Shown in pieces: positions 16,854 to 25,434 of a stretch of DNA of 45,109 nucleotides. The stretch lies in the NCBI GenBank assembly GCA_945871005.1, contig CAMBUJ010000005.1:1-45109 (forward strand). Reading direction: 5' to 3'. This stretch comes from Opitutus sp. GAS368 (GTDB lineage: Bacteria > Verrucomicrobiota > Verrucomicrobiia > Opitutales > Opitutaceae). The notes below the pieces were generated by a model. That model saw only the letters and a program-made list of their open reading frames with translations. It did no database searches and was not told where the DNA came from. Every line of letters starts with the position of its first letter. Position 1 is the first letter of the stretch. The position numbers were made by a program, and so were the translations under genes.

Positions 16854-17156
16854 TCACGCTCTCAAGCGTTGCTCCAGCTTCTCATAATCCCCCAGATGCG
16901 CGCGCATAAGGCTTTTCCAGAGCTTTCCATGATTGGGAACGGAGAAGTGCAGGAGTTCATGCACGATCACGTAATCTCCGAGCGCGGGATCCATATCTAG
17001 GAGTTCATCGTTAAAACTCAGGGTGCCAGCCGTCGAGCACGACGCCCACTTGCGTTGCATGGGGCGTACGTAGATCGCGGTTGCCGGCACATCCAGTTTC
17101 GTCGCCCATTCCCTCACTCGCAGATGGAACGCTTCCCGTTTATACCAGCGCTTCAT
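16854..17156 (-). CDS. YgjP-like zinc metallopeptidase, short form
   Basis: This 100-residue protein matches the C-terminal core of the YgjP/DUF45 family: W-A-S-C-S, then a HELLH motif (residues about 67-71) followed by N-H-x-x-x-W, which supplies the zinc ligands. Full YgjP proteins are over twice as long, so this is a minimal form or a remnant of a longer one. Short proteins of this type are often encoded next to type I restriction genes. The start ATG (17156) overlaps the stop of hsdR (ATGA), so it is the last gene of the defence operon. Its stop is only 5 bp from the 3' end of the convergent tRNA-Ile gene. Confidence 0.78.
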   Translation of the reverse strand: MKRWYKREAFHLRVREWATKLDVPATAIYVRPMQRKWASCSTAGTLSFNDELLDMDPALGDYVIVHELLHFSVPNHGKLWKSLMRAHLGDYEKLEQRLRA

Positions 17157-20074
17157 TGTTTGAACGCGCGCTCCAGCAGGTTGAACAAAGCATCTACCGT
17201 TGTCGTTACCTTCCCTAGGTCGTCTTCATGGGCGTAGATGGCGAGGGTTACCTTTTTACGCAGTTCACGCAGCTCGCGTTCGCTTCTCTGCCAGTTGATG
17301 TGGAGCTTGAATGCACCGGCGATGTTTTCGCTCACGATCTTTGCATTGCCAATGCCATCTTCGGTGAGCTTGCAGAGCACAAAGTAGGTCAGGTTGTCCA
17401 ATCCCTGCGCGGCCTGTTCCTGTTTACGCTTTTCGTTTAGGGCGATAGCGGAGAGCAGTTCCTCCAGCGCCTCCGCAGTGCCGAGCTGCCGGTCTTCGAA
17501 ATTCTCCTGAACTACTTTTGCCCTATCAGACAGCGCCACCAAGAATGGGTCTTCGCTCTCATCCTCAGCCTTTTTCTCAATGCTCTTGATGAGGTTGATG
17601 ACCTTGGTCGCTTGGCCACCGGCTTGTTTTTTGATGACGTCGATGGTGGTGGCATCGATTTTAACAAAACCTTGTGGAGCACCCTCCATCATCGCGCCGA
17701 TGTGTTTTTGAACGAGTTCGTTGGTCTTCTTCTGAAACGCCCGATCAACATACACCTGCTTGGTGTAAGCTTTACGCACCACCTCGTAGATGCTCGACAG
17801 CGTCGTGTAGTCGTCGATGTAGGGTCGCAAAAACGCGTCCGGAGAGATGATCTCGTAGAGCATCTCCAGCTCCTTGTAGTCACGGAAGAAGGTCTTGCGC
17901 CGCTCCTTGTCGCGGAAGTGTTCGATCAGATTGTCGACGTCGTGATCGTTGAAGTTGTGCTTGAGCAACGCGAGGTAGGCGGGAGCCTGATCCTTCATCT
18001 TCGTCCCGAAGAGCAGCTTCAGTAGCCGCAGGTCCTTAACGATGGCGTTCACCTCGTCGCTGTCGAACGCGAGGGCCTTCTCCAACTTATCGAAGATGCC
18101 CACAAAATCCAAAACGAAGCCGTGCGGCTTCACCATCTCCTCAGCCTCATTTTCGTAAGGGCGGTTCACGCGGGCGATGGCTTGAAGCAAGGTGTGATCC
18201 CGCATCGGTTTGTCCAAATACATCGCGTAAAGGATAGGCGCATCGAAACCAGTGAGTAGCTTTTCCGTAACGATGAGAATTTTGGGCAGTTCGCTGCGTT
18301 TGGTGAAAGCCTTGCGGATCTGTCGCTCACGCTTCGGGTCGAGGTGCCACTTTTTAAGGTGCTCCTTGTCGTTATTGTTTCCGGTGAAAACGATCTCCGA
18401 ATACTCCGGTGGCAGGATCTGATCCAGAGCCTCCTTGTAGAACACACATGCCTCGCGATCCACACCGACGAGGAAGGCTTTGTAGCCGAGGGGCTCGACG
18501 TTTTGCAGGTAATGCTCGGCCACCATGGCAGCGACCTTGTTGATGCGTGCCTTTCCCTTGAGGAAGTTTTTGAGATTTACCGCACGCTCCAGGATTTTGT
18601 TGAGCTCCTCGATGTCGGCGACGCCCTCGCTCTCAACCAGCGCGAGAAACTCTGCCTCCATGATCTCCGTCGGCACGAGCATCTCGTTTGGAGCGAGGTT
18701 ATAGTAGAGCGGCAGGGTGGTGCCGTCTTCGATGCTCTCAGCGATGGAGTATTTGTGCAGGTAACCTTGATCGTCCTCGCAGCCGAAAGTCTTGAAGGTG
18801 CCTTTGCCAAAGACGGTCTTGTCCACCGGAGTCCCAGTAAAGCCAAGAAAGGTGGCATTCGGTAGGCCCGCCATGAGGAAGTTGCCGAGATCGCCACCGG
18901 TCGTGCGGTGCGCTTCGTCGATGAGGACGTAGATGTTCGCGCGCTTGTTGAGATCGGCCGGCATGTCGCGGAATTTATGGATCATCGTCACGATGATCCC
19001 CCGGTAGTCGTCCTTCAGCAGCTGGTTGAGTCGGGCGATGCTGCTGGCGTGCTCCAGGTTGCTTAGGCCGAGCGCGGCCAAGTTCTTGAGCATCTGGTCC
19101 TCCAATTCGTTGCGGTCGATCATCAGCAGGACGGTCGGCTTGTCCGCCTCAGGTGCGCGGAAGAGCCGCTCCGCCGCCTTGATCATCGTAAACGTCTTGC
19201 CGCTGCCTTGGGTGTGCCAGACGAGGCCTCGCTTAAGCTTGGGATCGAGGGCGCGGCTTACGGTCGCGTCCACCGCACCGGTCTGATGCTGGCGCAGGAT
19301 GTATTTATTCAGCTCCTCGTCCTTCTCGGCAAAGACGATGTAGTCCTTCAGGAACGCGAGCACCTGAGAGATGGCGCAGAAGCTCTTCACCTTGGCCTCT
19401 AGCTTGCCGACATCCGCGTCCTTCCAATTAAAAATGTTTCGTCGGACGGTGTTCCAGGTGACCCCGTAAGAAAAGCCGATGGCGTCGGTGGCGGTGAAAA
19501 GCTGCTGCGACACGAACAACTCGGGCGTCTCGCTGTGGTAGCGGCGGATTTGGTCCACCCCCAGGGCAATCGCCTCGTCCTTTTTGGCGTTCTTGCACTC
19601 GATCACCAGCACGGGGATGCCGTTGATCAGAAAGACCACATCCTCCCGCGTGCCGTAGTGGCCATTGTGAAAAGCCCACTCCTCGGTGACTTCGAAAAGG
19701 TTCCGCGCCGGGTCCTCGTAATCGATCAGGACCAGGTCGCGTTCACGCTTTTCCTCATGATCAAAAAATTTGCCCCGGTTGCGCAGGTGATCGACGAATT
19801 CCCGGTTGCCGTAGATGTCGGAGTGGAGATGGCGGAACTTCCCGAGCAAGGCCGCCTCGGCCTCGGCGTAACGCGGATTGAATTCGCGGACCTTGGCGTC
19901 GAGCAAGTCGTCGAAGAAGAGCGAACGATTCTTGGCGCGATCGGCGGGAGGCACATCGGGGTCAAACCCACGCCGCTGCTCGGCTTCCTCGCGGGATACG
20001 GCAGCCCAACCGATAGCCTCAGCGTAAGCGAGAATGCGGGCTTGGACGGTTTTGTGTTCTCCAGGTTTGGGCAT
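17153..20074 (-). CDS. hsdR: type I restriction enzyme R subunit
   Basis: This 973-residue protein is the motor and nuclease of a type I restriction system. The N-terminal PD-(D/E)xK nuclease has an IECKNAK motif at about residues 158-164. The SF2 translocase has Walker A in HTQGSGKT (about 287-294) and DEAH in LIDEAHRTTGG (about 386-396), then the usual helicase motifs including GFTGTP. The length is normal. It starts 6 bp after the TIR gene and overlaps the downstream protease gene, so it is expressed with the Thoeris genes that separate it from hsdM and hsdS. Confidence 0.95.
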   Translation of the reverse strand: MPKPGEHKTVQARILAYAEAIGWAAVSREEAEQRRGFDPDVPPADRAKNRSLFFDDLLDAKVREFNPRYAEAEAALLGKFRHLHSDIYGNREFVDHLRNRGKFFDHEEKRERDLVLIDYEDPARNLFEVTEEWAFHNGHYGTREDVVFLINGIPVLVIECKNAKKDEAIALGVDQIRRYHSETPELFVSQQLFTATDAIGFSYGVTWNTVRRNIFNWKDADVGKLEAKVKSFCAISQVLAFLKDYIVFAEKDEELNKYILRQHQTGAVDATVSRALDPKLKRGLVWHTQGSGKTFTMIKAAERLFRAPEADKPTVLLMIDRNELEDQMLKNLAALGLSNLEHASSIARLNQLLKDDYRGIIVTMIHKFRDMPADLNKRANIYVLIDEAHRTTGGDLGNFLMAGLPNATFLGFTGTPVDKTVFGKGTFKTFGCEDDQGYLHKYSIAESIEDGTTLPLYYNLAPNEMLVPTEIMEAEFLALVESEGVADIEELNKILERAVNLKNFLKGKARINKVAAMVAEHYLQNVEPLGYKAFLVGVDREACVFYKEALDQILPPEYSEIVFTGNNNDKEHLKKWHLDPKRERQIRKAFTKRSELPKILIVTEKLLTGFDAPILYAMYLDKPMRDHTLLQAIARVNRPYENEAEEMVKPHGFVLDFVGIFDKLEKALAFDSDEVNAIVKDLRLLKLLFGTKMKDQAPAYLALLKHNFNDHDVDNLIEHFRDKERRKTFFRDYKELEMLYEIISPDAFLRPYIDDYTTLSSIYEVVRKAYTKQVYVDRAFQKKTNELVQKHIGAMMEGAPQGFVKIDATTIDVIKKQAGGQATKVINLIKSIEKKAEDESEDPFLVALSDRAKVVQENFEDRQLGTAEALEELLSAIALNEKRKQEQAAQGLDNLTYFVLCKLTEDGIGNAKIVSENIAGAFKLHINWQRSERELRELRKKVTLAIYAHEDDLGKVTTTVDALFNLLERAFKQ

Positions 20075-20080
20075 GAGATT

Positions 20081-20653
20081 TTAACGCTCGAACGGATCTT
20101 TACCGGCAAGCCATTCATCGAAAACTATATAACATGTCGGACTTCGTCGCACCCAAAGCTTCTCGCCGTGTTTATCGCTTCGTTGCTGAGTAATGTACGG
20201 GTAGATCCCGAGATATTCCTGGCCTTTAAAATCGTCTGGTCTTGTCGATTGAAGAGGAAGAATGGCAGAGCGATTACTCTGACCATCTTTGAATCCGAGC
20301 TCCCACGGCATCCACTTTGAATTGCTCGTGCTCTCTGTTGTGGCAAAGAAAAGACACTTTGCGCTTCGCATGCGCTCCCGTAATTTCAGCGCGGTGGTTT
20401 GGTTCACGTTTTTCCGGTCAAGCGACGGATCATCCCGCCAGTCGAGATAAACCGTGTATCCAAGATCCTCTAGCGTTAAAGCAACTCCGAGAATCAACTC
20501 CTTATCATCAAAAGCGTGAGAAAGAAAGATGTCGTGTCTAGTTGAGGATGCCTGCTTTTGCATCCGCTCTGTGAGCACGCTGGCCGCACTAAAATTGGTG
20601 GGGACGCCCCGTTGCGCACGTGCCCTTGTGGCTGATGTGGTAAGTAGCGACAT
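20081..20653 (-). CDS. TIR-domain protein, second Thoeris sensor
   Basis: This 190-residue protein has a TIR domain from about residue 38: HDIFLSHAFDD, then a strand GYTVYLDWRDDP and a WMPWELG motif whose Glu118 is in the position of the catalytic glutamate of NAD-cleaving TIR domains. It belongs to a different TIR subfamily from the adjacent ThsB. Thoeris loci often encode more than one TIR protein, each sensing different phages and making a cyclic ADP-ribose signal for ThsA. Its ATG (20653) overlaps the stop of thsB (TGATG), so the two are translationally coupled. The first ~35 residues are low-complexity, and a later start is possible. Confidence 0.82.
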   Translation of the reverse strand: MSLLTTSATRARAQRGVPTNFSAASVLTERMQKQASSTRHDIFLSHAFDDKELILGVALTLEDLGYTVYLDWRDDPSLDRKNVNQTTALKLRERMRSAKCLFFATTESTSNSKWMPWELGFKDGQSNRSAILPLQSTRPDDFKGQEYLGIYPYITQQRSDKHGEKLWVRRSPTCYIVFDEWLAGKDPFER

Positions 20654-21228
20654 CAGGAGATCCAGGAGCTGAATTTGTTAAACCCGTCGTTAGAGACCCA
20701 ATCATAAGTCGGATACCACTTGGACAATTGAAAGTGTTTCCCGTGATTTTCAGCTGATTGCTGACGTGATAAGCTCCAGCCGTCATGTTCCGCGTAATTG
20801 ATCCAGGTGCCGTTGCGGTATTCTGTCGGGTTTACTCGGGTTCCATCATTGCTTATCGTGACACCCAAGTAATCAAACGGATTAGGCCCACTAAGTTTTG
20901 TTAATTGGTCTTTGCCCTTAATTGAATTAATATGAACCCCAAGAAGCGAGTTCCCGCAGGCCAAACTATGGATTATCTCATATCTAACCCAATTTCGGTC
21001 ATATGTTTGTGAGCCAATCAAGACCGCCGTGACTGAGGTTCCCTCCAATTCAGAATTGATGAGGCGCTTTAATGAAAGCGGATTCGTGTTCTTAGCGGTC
21101 TCCCAGATTGAGTGATCGTAGTAGCCAGCAGTTTCAACTCCCTCGGTGAAGTTGTGTTTACGAACAACGTTTGCCCGAAAATCGATGACGTCTTGGTAGT
21201 GAAAGGCGAAGTAAACTCGTTTAGCCAT
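20653..21228 (-). CDS. thsB: Thoeris TIR-like sensor ThsB
   Basis: This 191-residue protein is a close match in pattern to ThsB (DUF1863, TIR-like). It starts MAKRVYFAFHYQDVIDFRAN, has S-x-W-E-T near residue 42, IGSQTYDRNWVRYEI with Glu84 as the catalytic residue (Glu85 in Bacillus cereus ThsB), then GVHINSIKGKDQ and NPFDYLGV. On infection ThsB is known to make a cyclic ADP-ribose isomer from NAD that activates ThsA. It lies 2 bp downstream of thsA and overlaps the next TIR gene. It is full length. Confidence 0.93.
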   Translation of the reverse strand: MAKRVYFAFHYQDVIDFRANVVRKHNFTEGVETAGYYDHSIWETAKNTNPLSLKRLINSELEGTSVTAVLIGSQTYDRNWVRYEIIHSLACGNSLLGVHINSIKGKDQLTKLSGPNPFDYLGVTISNDGTRVNPTEYRNGTWINYAEHDGWSLSRQQSAENHGKHFQLSKWYPTYDWVSNDGFNKFSSWIS

Positions 21229-21230
21229 GG

Positions 21231-22682
21231 TCAGTATTTTTGTAGGTGGTGAATGATCTTCATGATTTCATTCTTCAATTCTGCCGGTGTTGCAGAGTTG
21301 TTGCCAAGTGCGTTGAAGCTCTTTCGAACCGAGGCGTTTGAATTGGGGAAGAAGTGGCTGAAATTTCCGTCTACCTCTTTCCAAAGCGTATCAGCCATAT
21401 AGCCGGTTGCTCCGATAGGGAGCGGGACAACACCAGACGCTACGCACAAATCGAATTCCTCCCTCATTCCATCTGATTCAATGATCGCTCCTGCCGCATC
21501 CCTTTTGTTTCCGAAAACAAAGATCGCGATACCAGCGTAGTCTATCATGGATTTCCTGTAGGTCGTCCATCTGGCTTTGGATGCCGGTTTCCCAGACGCC
21601 GTATGAGGAAACGGGCGCATCATGAGTTGTTCTTCCGAAATAGCGACTCCTGCTCGGTCAAGATGCTCCAGCGCACCGTTAACAATTACTCCACCGATCC
21701 CAATTCCAGATCCGGTGATAATACGATTTTGCTCCGCCGCGATCGAAGCCGCTAGTTCGTAAAGGAATGAGTCCACCTCGTGCGCCTTCCATGCCCCAAA
21801 TTCAGCGGCGGCACCCGACACGAAGATTGAGGAACGCTTGAATCGAGTGGCGACTCGCTCCAGCACGAGAGGTATATCCTCGTAGGTGTCTACTTCGACG
21901 GTTTGTATATTCTTCCGCTTAAGATCGCGAATAAAGTAATCCTGTTTGAGCTGGCGGTATTCGAAGTCACTTTTCTTCTCGTTCGGCCCCCTAGTGATTT
22001 TCTTCTGAATGCAGTAATGTTCACGCTGATTGTTTTCCAATACGGCTCGCACTCGACTCAGGATGAAATCGATGTTTGGATCGGTGAAGCTGAACCCAAG
22101 GAACAGGAACGTCTTTTCGATAAGATCGCCTTTCAGTAATGAAGCGAACTGGCCCATTTTGAACGGATACCGCTCGTAGTCATCCTTGCATATGACCGCG
22201 TTGGTCGGATCACCGACGTCACCGTGCATCTTATAGACGACCGCGTTTCGGTTGGGCCAAGTGGTCGAAAGTTGCTCAAGCGTATGTTTTACGTCCGGAA
22301 CTTTCTTGGCGTTTTCGAGGCTCGTTTCGATCAGCTTGTCATAATTGGTCGTCCAGAAAGTGTGGATAGGAAGACCGGCAAGAATCTCGTGGCCTCTGGT
22401 AGGCTTTTTTGCGACCCCGATATTGTGAAGAATCGTGCGCGTTAGTGCATTCTTGTTACCTCCCGCTTTATTCACGGAATACTGCGCTACGCTTACGAGA
22501 TCTTGCTCTTTGCTTGGGTCGAGTCCGAGATCCTTGATTACGCCCTCAAGAAGTTTTTCCCAATTGACGTAACCAGCAGACATTGAAAAACCAGCGCCGA
22601 TAAAAACTGCAGCATTCCGGCTATGGAGTTCTTTGGTGAACTCACGGAGAAACTGTTCCTCTGGAATTGCTTCGGTGCTCAT
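21231..22682 (-). CDS. thsA: Thoeris effector ThsA (SIR2-SLOG NADase)
   Basis: This 483-residue protein has an N-terminal SIR2 domain with FIGAGFS (27-33), TTNYD with Asn113, and KMHGD with His153. These are the catalytic pair that correspond to Asn112 and His152 in B. cereus ThsA. The C-terminal SLOG domain starts near residue 285 (IFVSGAAAEFG, then GSGIGIGG) and binds the cyclic ADP-ribose signal from ThsB. When activated it depletes NAD and stops phage spread by killing or arresting the cell. Its ATG overlaps the stop of hsdS (ATGA at 22679-22682), so Thoeris translation is coupled to the type I restriction genes. Confidence 0.94.
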   Translation of the reverse strand: MSTEAIPEEQFLREFTKELHSRNAAVFIGAGFSMSAGYVNWEKLLEGVIKDLGLDPSKEQDLVSVAQYSVNKAGGNKNALTRTILHNIGVAKKPTRGHEILAGLPIHTFWTTNYDKLIETSLENAKKVPDVKHTLEQLSTTWPNRNAVVYKMHGDVGDPTNAVICKDDYERYPFKMGQFASLLKGDLIEKTFLFLGFSFTDPNIDFILSRVRAVLENNQREHYCIQKKITRGPNEKKSDFEYRQLKQDYFIRDLKRKNIQTVEVDTYEDIPLVLERVATRFKRSSIFVSGAAAEFGAWKAHEVDSFLYELAASIAAEQNRIITGSGIGIGGVIVNGALEHLDRAGVAISEEQLMMRPFPHTASGKPASKARWTTYRKSMIDYAGIAIFVFGNKRDAAGAIIESDGMREEFDLCVASGVVPLPIGATGYMADTLWKEVDGNFSHFFPNSNASVRKSFNALGNNSATPAELKNEIMKIIHHLQKY

Positions 22683-23797
22683 GTGGTAATCTCAAGTTCG
22701 TGAACGCGGGTCTTCGCGGTCATCAGTTCGTGAAGGAGGGTGCTGAAGAGGTCTTGCAGCGCCGCGACTTTCGTCTCGGCGTTTCTTCCCTTTTGGTCGA
22801 CCGTATCAATTGCGCTGGCTATGTCGCGCTGCTCAGGAAGTGGAGGCCTCGGAATGCTCTTTTCCTTGAGCAACTTGAAATGTCGATTGTAGCCCCTACT
22901 CGGGAGATCAAGAGCGACAAGCGCGTGAAAGAAGAACTTGGGATCGAACAGCTTGGCGTTCGATTTCAGAATCTTCGTGCCGTCTGCGCCGAGAACGAAC
23001 GGGAAATCCACAAACTTGAAGCAGCGCGTGTGGTCTCCAAAAATCACAAGTGGCAAATCGAAATCAATCAGCCGCGCGTGGTCGTCTGTGAACCCAGCAA
23101 CGAACGCCTGTCCTTGATCGACTACAGGATGTGCTCCAATTGCCGCGATATCTTTTGCAGGAATCTGGTGCTGACGGCCAACACGCGTCTTTTGAAGCGC
23201 AACCGGAACCTTGCAAACCTCCCAGCTTTCGGGGACGGGGCCGATTTCGGTTTTTTTTTGTAGTTCGCGGCGGAGGCCTTCGGTGAAGAGCTTGTGCATG
23301 AGGGACTTTTTCAGCTCGGTGGTGGTCTGAATGATCCGCTCCTGCGCTTCGATCGCCCGCTGCACCGTCGAAAGGATATGCGCGATCTTCTTCTGCTCGG
23401 GGAGTGGGGGGAGCGGAAGGCTCCGTTCGTTGAGAATTGTGAAGTGGCGATTGTAGCCACGACTGGGGATCTCCAGCGCCAACAGAGCAAAGTAGTAGAA
23501 CCTCGGGTCGTAGAGCTTCTTGTTCGGCAGGAGAACCTTGGTTCCGTCAGCGCCAAGGATGAACGGGAAGTCGACGTATTTTAAGCAGCGCGTGTGGTCG
23601 CCGAACACAATAAGCGGCAGGTCGAAGTCGATGACCCTGCTTTCGTCATCGCAGTAACCGGCAACGAACTTCTGCCCTTGGTCGACGACCGGGAAGCGAC
23701 CAACCTCCGCGATATCCTTTGCGGGAATTTGGTTTTGCCGACCGACCTTGTTCTTAACGAACGAATCGGGCACGGCGCATGTTTGCCAGTCGTTCAT
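22679..23797 (-). CDS. hsdS: type I restriction specificity subunit with two near-identical recognition domains
   Basis: This 372-residue HsdS has the usual TRD-spacer-TRD-spacer layout, but the two target-recognition domains are copies of each other. Both contain QIPAKDIA, PVVDQGQ, FVAG, IDFDLPL, FGDHTRC, FPF-LGADGTK, PSRGYNRHF and PPLPEQ. TRD1 spans about residues 15-135 and TRD2 about 205-325. Each TRD reads one half of a split DNA target, so this HsdS should recognise two identical half-sites in inverted order, that is, a palindromic bipartite site. The nucleotide sequences of the repeats differ at many silent positions, so the duplication is not recent or has been maintained. The gene overlaps hsdM and thsA by ATGA. 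Confidence 0.93.
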   Translation of the reverse strand: MNDWQTCAVPDSFVKNKVGRQNQIPAKDIAEVGRFPVVDQGQKFVAGYCDDESRVIDFDLPLIVFGDHTRCLKYVDFPFILGADGTKVLLPNKKLYDPRFYYFALLALEIPSRGYNRHFTILNERSLPLPPLPEQKKIAHILSTVQRAIEAQERIIQTTTELKKSLMHKLFTEGLRRELQKKTEIGPVPESWEVCKVPVALQKTRVGRQHQIPAKDIAAIGAHPVVDQGQAFVAGFTDDHARLIDFDLPLVIFGDHTRCFKFVDFPFVLGADGTKILKSNAKLFDPKFFFHALVALDLPSRGYNRHFKLLKEKSIPRPPLPEQRDIASAIDTVDQKGRNAETKVAALQDLFSTLLHELMTAKTRVHELEITT

Positions 23798-25344
23798 ACC
23801 CCGAGTTTCTCCAGAATTTGCTTCAGCGCTTTGTCCGTCTCCCGCGCCTCGGCTTCGATGCCCTTCAGTTCCTCGACGATCTCGGCGATCGGACGGTAGG
23901 TTTCGGCGTCACTGGTGTGAATATAGCGGCTAGGTGAAATATTATAGTCGTTTTTCTTCAGCTCGGCGTGATCAACGATGCGGCTGAGTTTCGACTCCTC
24001 CGTCCACTCGATGAGTGTGCTCGCGATACGATCAATGCCCGCGTCGGGGATGAAGTTCTTGGGGTCGCCCTTTGCGAAGATCTGGCTGGCGTTGACGAGT
24101 AAGATCTTTCCCTTCCGCGCCATGGGCTTGGCTCGGTTAATAAATAGGACGATGCCGGGAGCCGGGGTATTGTAGAAGAGGTTTTCGGGCAGGTAGAGGA
24201 CGCTCTCGATAAGGTCGCGGTCGACGAACCACTGGCGGACGGTCTTCTCCTTACTGATTCCTGAGTTGCCAGAGCCGCGAGAGGCAGCGCCTGTGTCCCA
24301 GACGACCGCGGCGCGGCCGCGCTCGTTGAGGCTGGCGAGGATGTGCTGTGTCCAGCCCCAGTCAGCGGAGGATTTGCCGGGGAAGCCGGCTCCGGCGGGA
24401 AAGCGGTCGAGCTCGTCGTTGTCGTAGTCCCCCTCCGTGAACCAGTCTTGGTTCCACATGGGATTGGCGATGACACGGTCAAAGGTGCGGAGCTTGCCCT
24501 GCTTGTTGCGGAATTTGGGATTCTTGAACGTGTCGCCGATCTCGATCTTCCCCTCCATGTCATGGATGATCATGTTCATATTGGCCATGGCCCATGTTTC
24601 CGGGGTGTATTCCTGGCCATAAAGCTTTAGCGGGGCAGGTTTTTCGTCCTGAGCGCCTTGCTCCATGGCTATTTCACACTTCACCAGAAGACCACCGGAG
24701 CCGCAGGTGGGGTCATAGATGTCCATCCCGGGCTCGGGCTGCAGAACACGGGACATGATGGTGCCGACCTCGGGCGGAGTATAGAATTCACCGGCGCTCT
24801 GGCCGCCGCCCTCGGCGAACTTTCTGATCAGGTATTCGTAGCTCTTGCCGATGATGTCGGCCTCCACGTCCTCCAGCCCAAGTCGCTTGGTGCTGATCGC
24901 CTCGATGAGATTGGAGAGGCGATCGTCATCGATATCGCGCTGGCCGTGGGTGGTGGCGTTGAAGTCAACGCGATCGATGATGCCTTGGAGCAGCGGATTT
25001 TCACGGGCGATGGCCCGCATCTGGGTGGTGACGCCTTCGCCGATCTTGTCGGAGAGCTTGCGGATGACGGACCAGACGGGCTGTTCGGGATCGTCCGGCA
25101 GGAGCGGAAGGTAAAACCGGACAAGTTTTGGGTCGGCCTTGGCGATCTGAAAGGCCTTCTTCCTGGAACCGACGTCCTTGGTGATACGATTCAGCTCGTC
25201 GTCGAAGACGTCGCACAGGCGCTTGGTGAAGATGAGGGGAAGGATGTAGTCCTTGTATTTCGGCGCGTCCTTGGCACCGCGAATGGAGCAGGCGGCATCC
25301 CAGATCCAGGATTCGAGAGATTTGTTTTTATCGGGATCTGACAT
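23794..25344 (-). CDS. hsdM: type I DNA methyltransferase M subunit
   Basis: This is an N6-adenine methyltransferase of about 516 residues from the ATG at 25344. It has an HsdM N-terminal helical domain ([15 protein letters not shown]), the SAM-binding motif DPTCGSGG near residue 213 and the catalytic motif IV as NPMW near residue 291 (canonical NPPF/Y). The aromatic residue is Trp, which is tolerated in some HsdM proteins. An upstream in-frame TTG at 25383 would add 13 residues, but the ATG matches the family start better. It is the first gene of the coupled operon hsdM-hsdS-thsA-thsB-TIR-hsdR. Confidence 0.94.
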   Translation of the reverse strand: MSDPDKNKSLESWIWDAACSIRGAKDAPKYKDYILPLIFTKRLCDVFDDELNRITKDVGSRKKAFQIAKADPKLVRFYLPLLPDDPEQPVWSVIRKLSDKIGEGVTTQMRAIARENPLLQGIIDRVDFNATTHGQRDIDDDRLSNLIEAISTKRLGLEDVEADIIGKSYEYLIRKFAEGGGQSAGEFYTPPEVGTIMSRVLQPEPGMDIYDPTCGSGGLLVKCEIAMEQGAQDEKPAPLKLYGQEYTPETWAMANMNMIIHDMEGKIEIGDTFKNPKFRNKQGKLRTFDRVIANPMWNQDWFTEGDYDNDELDRFPAGAGFPGKSSADWGWTQHILASLNERGRAAVVWDTGAASRGSGNSGISKEKTVRQWFVDRDLIESVLYLPENLFYNTPAPGIVLFINRAKPMARKGKILLVNASQIFAKGDPKNFIPDAGIDRIASTLIEWTEESKLSRIVDHAELKKNDYNISPSRYIHTSDAETYRPIAEIVEELKGIEAEARETDKALKQILEKLGV

Positions 25345-25434
25345 GAATACGTGTTTTGTGCGGACTGGAAACAAGTTGGGCAATGCTCGGTTGATGCGTT
25401 CTATCTATTTGTCAGTTTACAGCTTTGGCGGGAA

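Noticed and set aside
19535-20320. Long plus-strand open frame antisense to hsdR and the TIR gene
   Set aside because: It is a shadow of strongly supported minus-strand genes and its translation has no domain pattern.
25345-25383. N-terminal extension of hsdM from TTG 25383
   Set aside because: The family start matches ATG 25344, and the extra 13 residues have no counterpart that I know.
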